DNA of 64,000 nt, from positions 1 to 64,000 of the forward strand of contig NZ_VCQU01000003.1 of the NCBI RefSeq assembly GCF_012932915.1. The letters are read 5' to 3'. This document shows, in pieces, positions 63,079 through 64,000 of the stretch. Each line of letters starts with the position of its first letter. The stretch's first letter is position 1. A program made the position numbers and the translations under genes. Under the pieces are notes generated by a model, which made no database searches, was not told where the DNA came from, and was given only the letters and a program-made list of their open reading frames with translations. The stretch comes from Antrihabitans stalactiti (GTDB taxonomy: Bacteria > Actinomycetota > Actinomycetes > Mycobacteriales > Mycobacteriaceae).

Positions 63079-63501
63079 TTAACGCACATCCCCGAGCGCT
63101 GCGCGAAACTCTGCAGGGGGCTCGCGCTTGCCCGAACCGTCGGTGGCAATAACGACATAGACGGTGTGACCGACCAGCACCGGAGGTGCACCGACACGAT
63201 TCGACACCCGAAACTCCATGGTGAACGAGGTGCGACCCAGTTTGATCAGCTCCACCTCGACAGCAACGTCATCGCCCCAGCGCAGTGAACCCGACCAGTC
63301 CAACTCGGTGTGTACCAACTGCACATCGACGCCCGCCGCGATCATGTCGTCGAACGACATGCCATTGCGCGTGAGGAACGCACCGAACGCCTCGTCCATA
63401 TACGCGAGGTACCACATGTTGAATACGACGCCCTGCTGGTCGACCTCGAGATAGCGCACAGGCACGGTGTAGGTGAAGGCGTCGGTCACAGGTCCCATCA
63501 T
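63079..63501 (-). CDS. Acyl-CoA thioesterase, hot-dog fold (4HBT type)
   Basis: A protein of about 140 residues with the 4-hydroxybenzoyl-CoA thioesterase signature: VRYLEVDQQGVVFNMWYLAYMDEAF, with the catalytic Asp, followed by the HTELDWSGSLRWGDDVAVEVEL strand pair. It would cleave acyl-CoA or aromatic acyl-CoA thioesters in the cytosol. Several starts are possible (GTG 63519, ATG 63501, ATG 63498, GTG 63489); 63501 is a compromise without a clear ribosome site. Divergent from rraA. Confidence 0.85.
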   Translation of the reverse strand: MMGPVTDAFTYTVPVRYLEVDQQGVVFNMWYLAYMDEAFGAFLTRNGMSFDDMIAAGVDVQLVHTELDWSGSLRWGDDVAVEVELIKLGRTSFTMEFRVSNRVGAPPVLVGHTVYVVIATDGSGKREPPAEFRAALGDVR

Positions 63502-63538
63502 GCGCCGTGGGTACGACACGGCTGATTAACTGTCCTCC

Positions 63539-64000
63539 ATGAGCGACGACGTAGCCACCGCCGACCTTGCCGACGAGATCGGCCCCGAGATCCGCAGTTG
63601 CGACACGCAGTTCACCCAATACGGTGGGCGCGCGGTGTTCGCGGGCCCGATCACGACCATCCGGTGCTTCCAAGACAACTTGCTCGTCAAGCAGACCCTG
63701 AACGAGCCGGGCAACGGTGGCGTCCTCGTCGTCGATGGTGATGCGAGCGTCCACACCGCACTGGTCGGCGACATCATTGCTGGTCGCGGGGTCGACAACG
63801 GGTGGGCAGGCGTGATCGTCAATGGCGCGGTGCGTGACTCGGCGATCCTGCGGACACTCGACATCGGCGTGAAAGCACTCGGCACGAATCCCCGCAAGAG
63901 CACCCAGACCGGCTCCGGCGAACTCAACGTCCCCGTCGAATTCGGCGGTGTGACGTTCAACCCCGGCGAGACCGTCTACAGCGACGACGACGGCGTGGTC
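63539..64000 (+). CDS. rraA: RraA-family regulator of RNase E activity (cut by window edge)
   Basis: The frame opens at ATG 63539 and stays open to the window end, giving 154 residues of a family usually about 160 long. It has [20 protein letters not shown] at the start, [19 protein letters not shown] near residue 60, and [20 protein letters not shown] with GTNPRKS, typical of RraA (once called MenG), trimeric proteins that bind and restrain RNase E. It corresponds to Rv3853. Not a menaquinone methyltransferase despite that older name. Confidence 0.92.
   Translation, partial: MSDDVATADLADEIGPEIRSCDTQFTQYGGRAVFAGPITTIRCFQDNLLVKQTLNEPGNGGVLVVDGDASVHTALVGDIIAGRGVDNGWAGVIVNGAVRDSAILRTLDIGVKALGTNPRKSTQTGSGELNVPVEFGGVTFNPGETVYSDDDGVV

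Overview
The window is high-GC actinobacterial DNA. Its gene order is largely that of the Mycobacterium tuberculosis Rv3814c-Rv3853 region, recognised from memory of the families rather than by a search: tandem acyltransferases and a metallo-beta-lactamase/Rieske protein (like Rv3814c-Rv3818), serS-septum-formation protein-metallopeptidase-phosphoglycerate-mutase-like-pheA-DUF2470 protein (like Rv3834c-Rv3839), an LCP-type protein, bfrB, glpQ1, an Rv3843c-like protein, sodA, Rv3847- and Rv3848-like genes, and rraA. The PE/PPE/EspG trio, a Mce-associated-type protein and an IdeR-type iron box point to a mycolate-containing genus of the Mycobacteriales outside the tuberculosis group, most likely in Nocardiaceae (Rhodococcus/Nocardia-like). 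This is inference. No rRNA, tRNA, CRISPR array, phage or insertion sequence was recognised.

Layout. 0-6.9 kb: FadR-type regulator coupled to a fatty-acid-hydroxylase-type protein, TetR regulator, secreted CocE/NonD-type hydrolase, and a minus-strand operon of two tandem acyltransferases and an unknown protein. 7-14.5 kb: lipoprotein, MBL-Rieske protein, SDR, a minus-strand run of MFS transporter, secreted zinc peptidase and DMT transporter, and a crotonase-fold enzyme. 14.5-22.3 kb: conserved serS-pheA core, interrupted by an orphan PE-PPE-EspG cassette. 22.4-26.7 kb: iron-linked block with an iron box, DUF2470 protein, CPBP, LCP, a 51-residue membrane protein and two tandem ferritins. 26.8-33.4 kb: two almost identical DUF5685-type genes as direct repeats flanking a MacB/FtsX-type ABC transporter; the second is frameshifted. 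33.4-40.6 kb: glpQ, an Rv3843c-like gene, rhodanese, a gene-free stretch with a DnaA-box-like cluster, msrA, acyltransferase 3, sodA (Gln at position 145, suggesting manganese), and Rv3847/Rv3848-like genes. 40.6-50 kb: patatin, flavin monooxygenase divergent from a zinc alcohol dehydrogenase with a GAF regulator, a Spo0M-TerD fusion and a PhoD-type phosphatase. 50-57 kb: degenerate sigma factor, 3-hydroxyacyl-CoA-type SDR, membrane GGDEF protein, htpG and a TM0106-type nuclease operon. 57-64 kb: DUF6474 protein, a YcnI-CopC-CopD copper operon, two envelope proteins, a thioesterase operon and the start of rraA.

The most distinctive non-coding signal is a family of long, almost perfect palindromes. 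Five full copies and one decayed copy share the outer arm GTGAGTCTTTT, while their inner arms vary with pairing kept. They sit at gene 3' ends, and in two cases they supply the gene's stop codon. A second palindrome of similar design follows sodA. Other regulatory candidates are three CRP/GlxR-like sites, a nested operator between the monooxygenase and the dehydrogenase, and an IdeR-type box upstream of the DUF2470 gene.
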